Source: an uncultured Bacteroidota bacterium (GTDB lineage Bacteria > Bacteroidota > Bacteroidia > Chitinophagales > Chitinophagaceae). From it: DNA of 32,272 nucleotides. The stretch is from NCBI GenBank assembly GCA_903881585.1, contig CAIRTW010000233.1, forward strand, positions 1-32,272, written 5' to 3'. Position 1 is the first letter of the stretch; each line of letters starts with the position of its first letter. The translations under genes and the position numbers were made by a program. Below, piece by piece: positions 32,181-32,272 of the stretch. A model generated the notes under the pieces. It ran no database searches. It was not told the origin of the DNA and saw only the letters and a list, made by a program, of their open reading frames with translations.

Positions 32181-32272
32181 GTATGGCCGAACTACAGGGC
32201 AAACGCATTAAAATTTGTCAACCCCAGTTAGGACGGCCATTAGGTAATCTTTGCTCCAACTTGATTTTTTAC

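Noticed and set aside
32183-32272. Plus frame open from an ATG to the window end (MAELQGKRIKI...)
   Set aside because: Only 30 codons are visible, with no clear promoter; it could be the start of a gene beyond the window but cannot be supported.
1-32272. tRNA, rRNA, insertion sequences, phage genes, riboswitches
   Set aside because: No transposase, integrase, RNA gene or known riboswitch core was recognised on reading; a covariance-model scan was not possible.

Overview
The window looks like chromosomal DNA of a member of the Bacteroidota, probably from the Chitinophagales/Chitinophagaceae neighbourhood; the family-level placement is inference. The evidence is: secreted proteins ending in type IX secretion (T9SS) sorting domains of both type A and type B; several upstream regions with the Bacteroidota -7 element TAnnTTTG; an lptE - TPR protein - secG cluster; and a VapB-like DUF2281 antitoxin with its PIN toxin. 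No rRNA, tRNA, CRISPR array, insertion sequence or prophage was seen. All but one of the genes are intact housekeeping or envelope genes.

Layout. 1-1054: a possible C-terminal end of an upstream gene, a 68-bp tandem array of intrinsic terminators, and a small EGF-like lipoprotein. 1267-4929 (minus): prfA (release factor 1), a Wzz-like chain-length protein and an O-antigen ligase/polymerase, in tandem. 5065-6364 (plus): a ParDE/RelBE-like toxin-antitoxin pair whose antitoxin has an apparent N-terminal frameshift in an A-rich tract, then a lipoprotein of unknown function. 6373-8403 (minus): uvrB, with a perfect 28-bp palindrome and a terminator upstream. 8588-15155 (minus): two T9SS cargo proteins, a DNRLRE/Ig-like type A protein and a 1733-residue type B protein built on eight 91-residue four-cysteine repeats. 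15540-17121 (plus): an overlapping pair, a DUF4846 protein and an M23 metallopeptidase. 17243-20683 (minus): a TMTC-like membrane glycosyltransferase with TPRs and an SAM-dependent methyltransferase. 21426-27206 (plus): a giant adhesin of about 20 BIG2-like Ig repeats with a type A sorting domain. 27317-29365 (plus): lptE, a Glu-rich TPR protein and secG. 29419-32127 (minus): a vapBC-type toxin-antitoxin pair followed 4 nt later by a mutS2-like gene without the Smr domain.

The theme is the cell envelope and surface: O-antigen synthesis and LPS export (Wzz, Wzy/WaaL, LptE), protein export (SecG), cell-wall remodelling (M23, possibly DUF4846) and three large or medium T9SS-exported surface proteins, interspersed with DNA repair (UvrB, MutS2) and translation (PrfA). 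I did not find an obviously new multi-gene defence or mobile system. The most unusual items are the eight-fold CxxC repeat protein, the possible papain-like fold of DUF4846 next to an M23 peptidase, the frameshifted antitoxin, the duplicated terminators, and possible attenuator-like structures.
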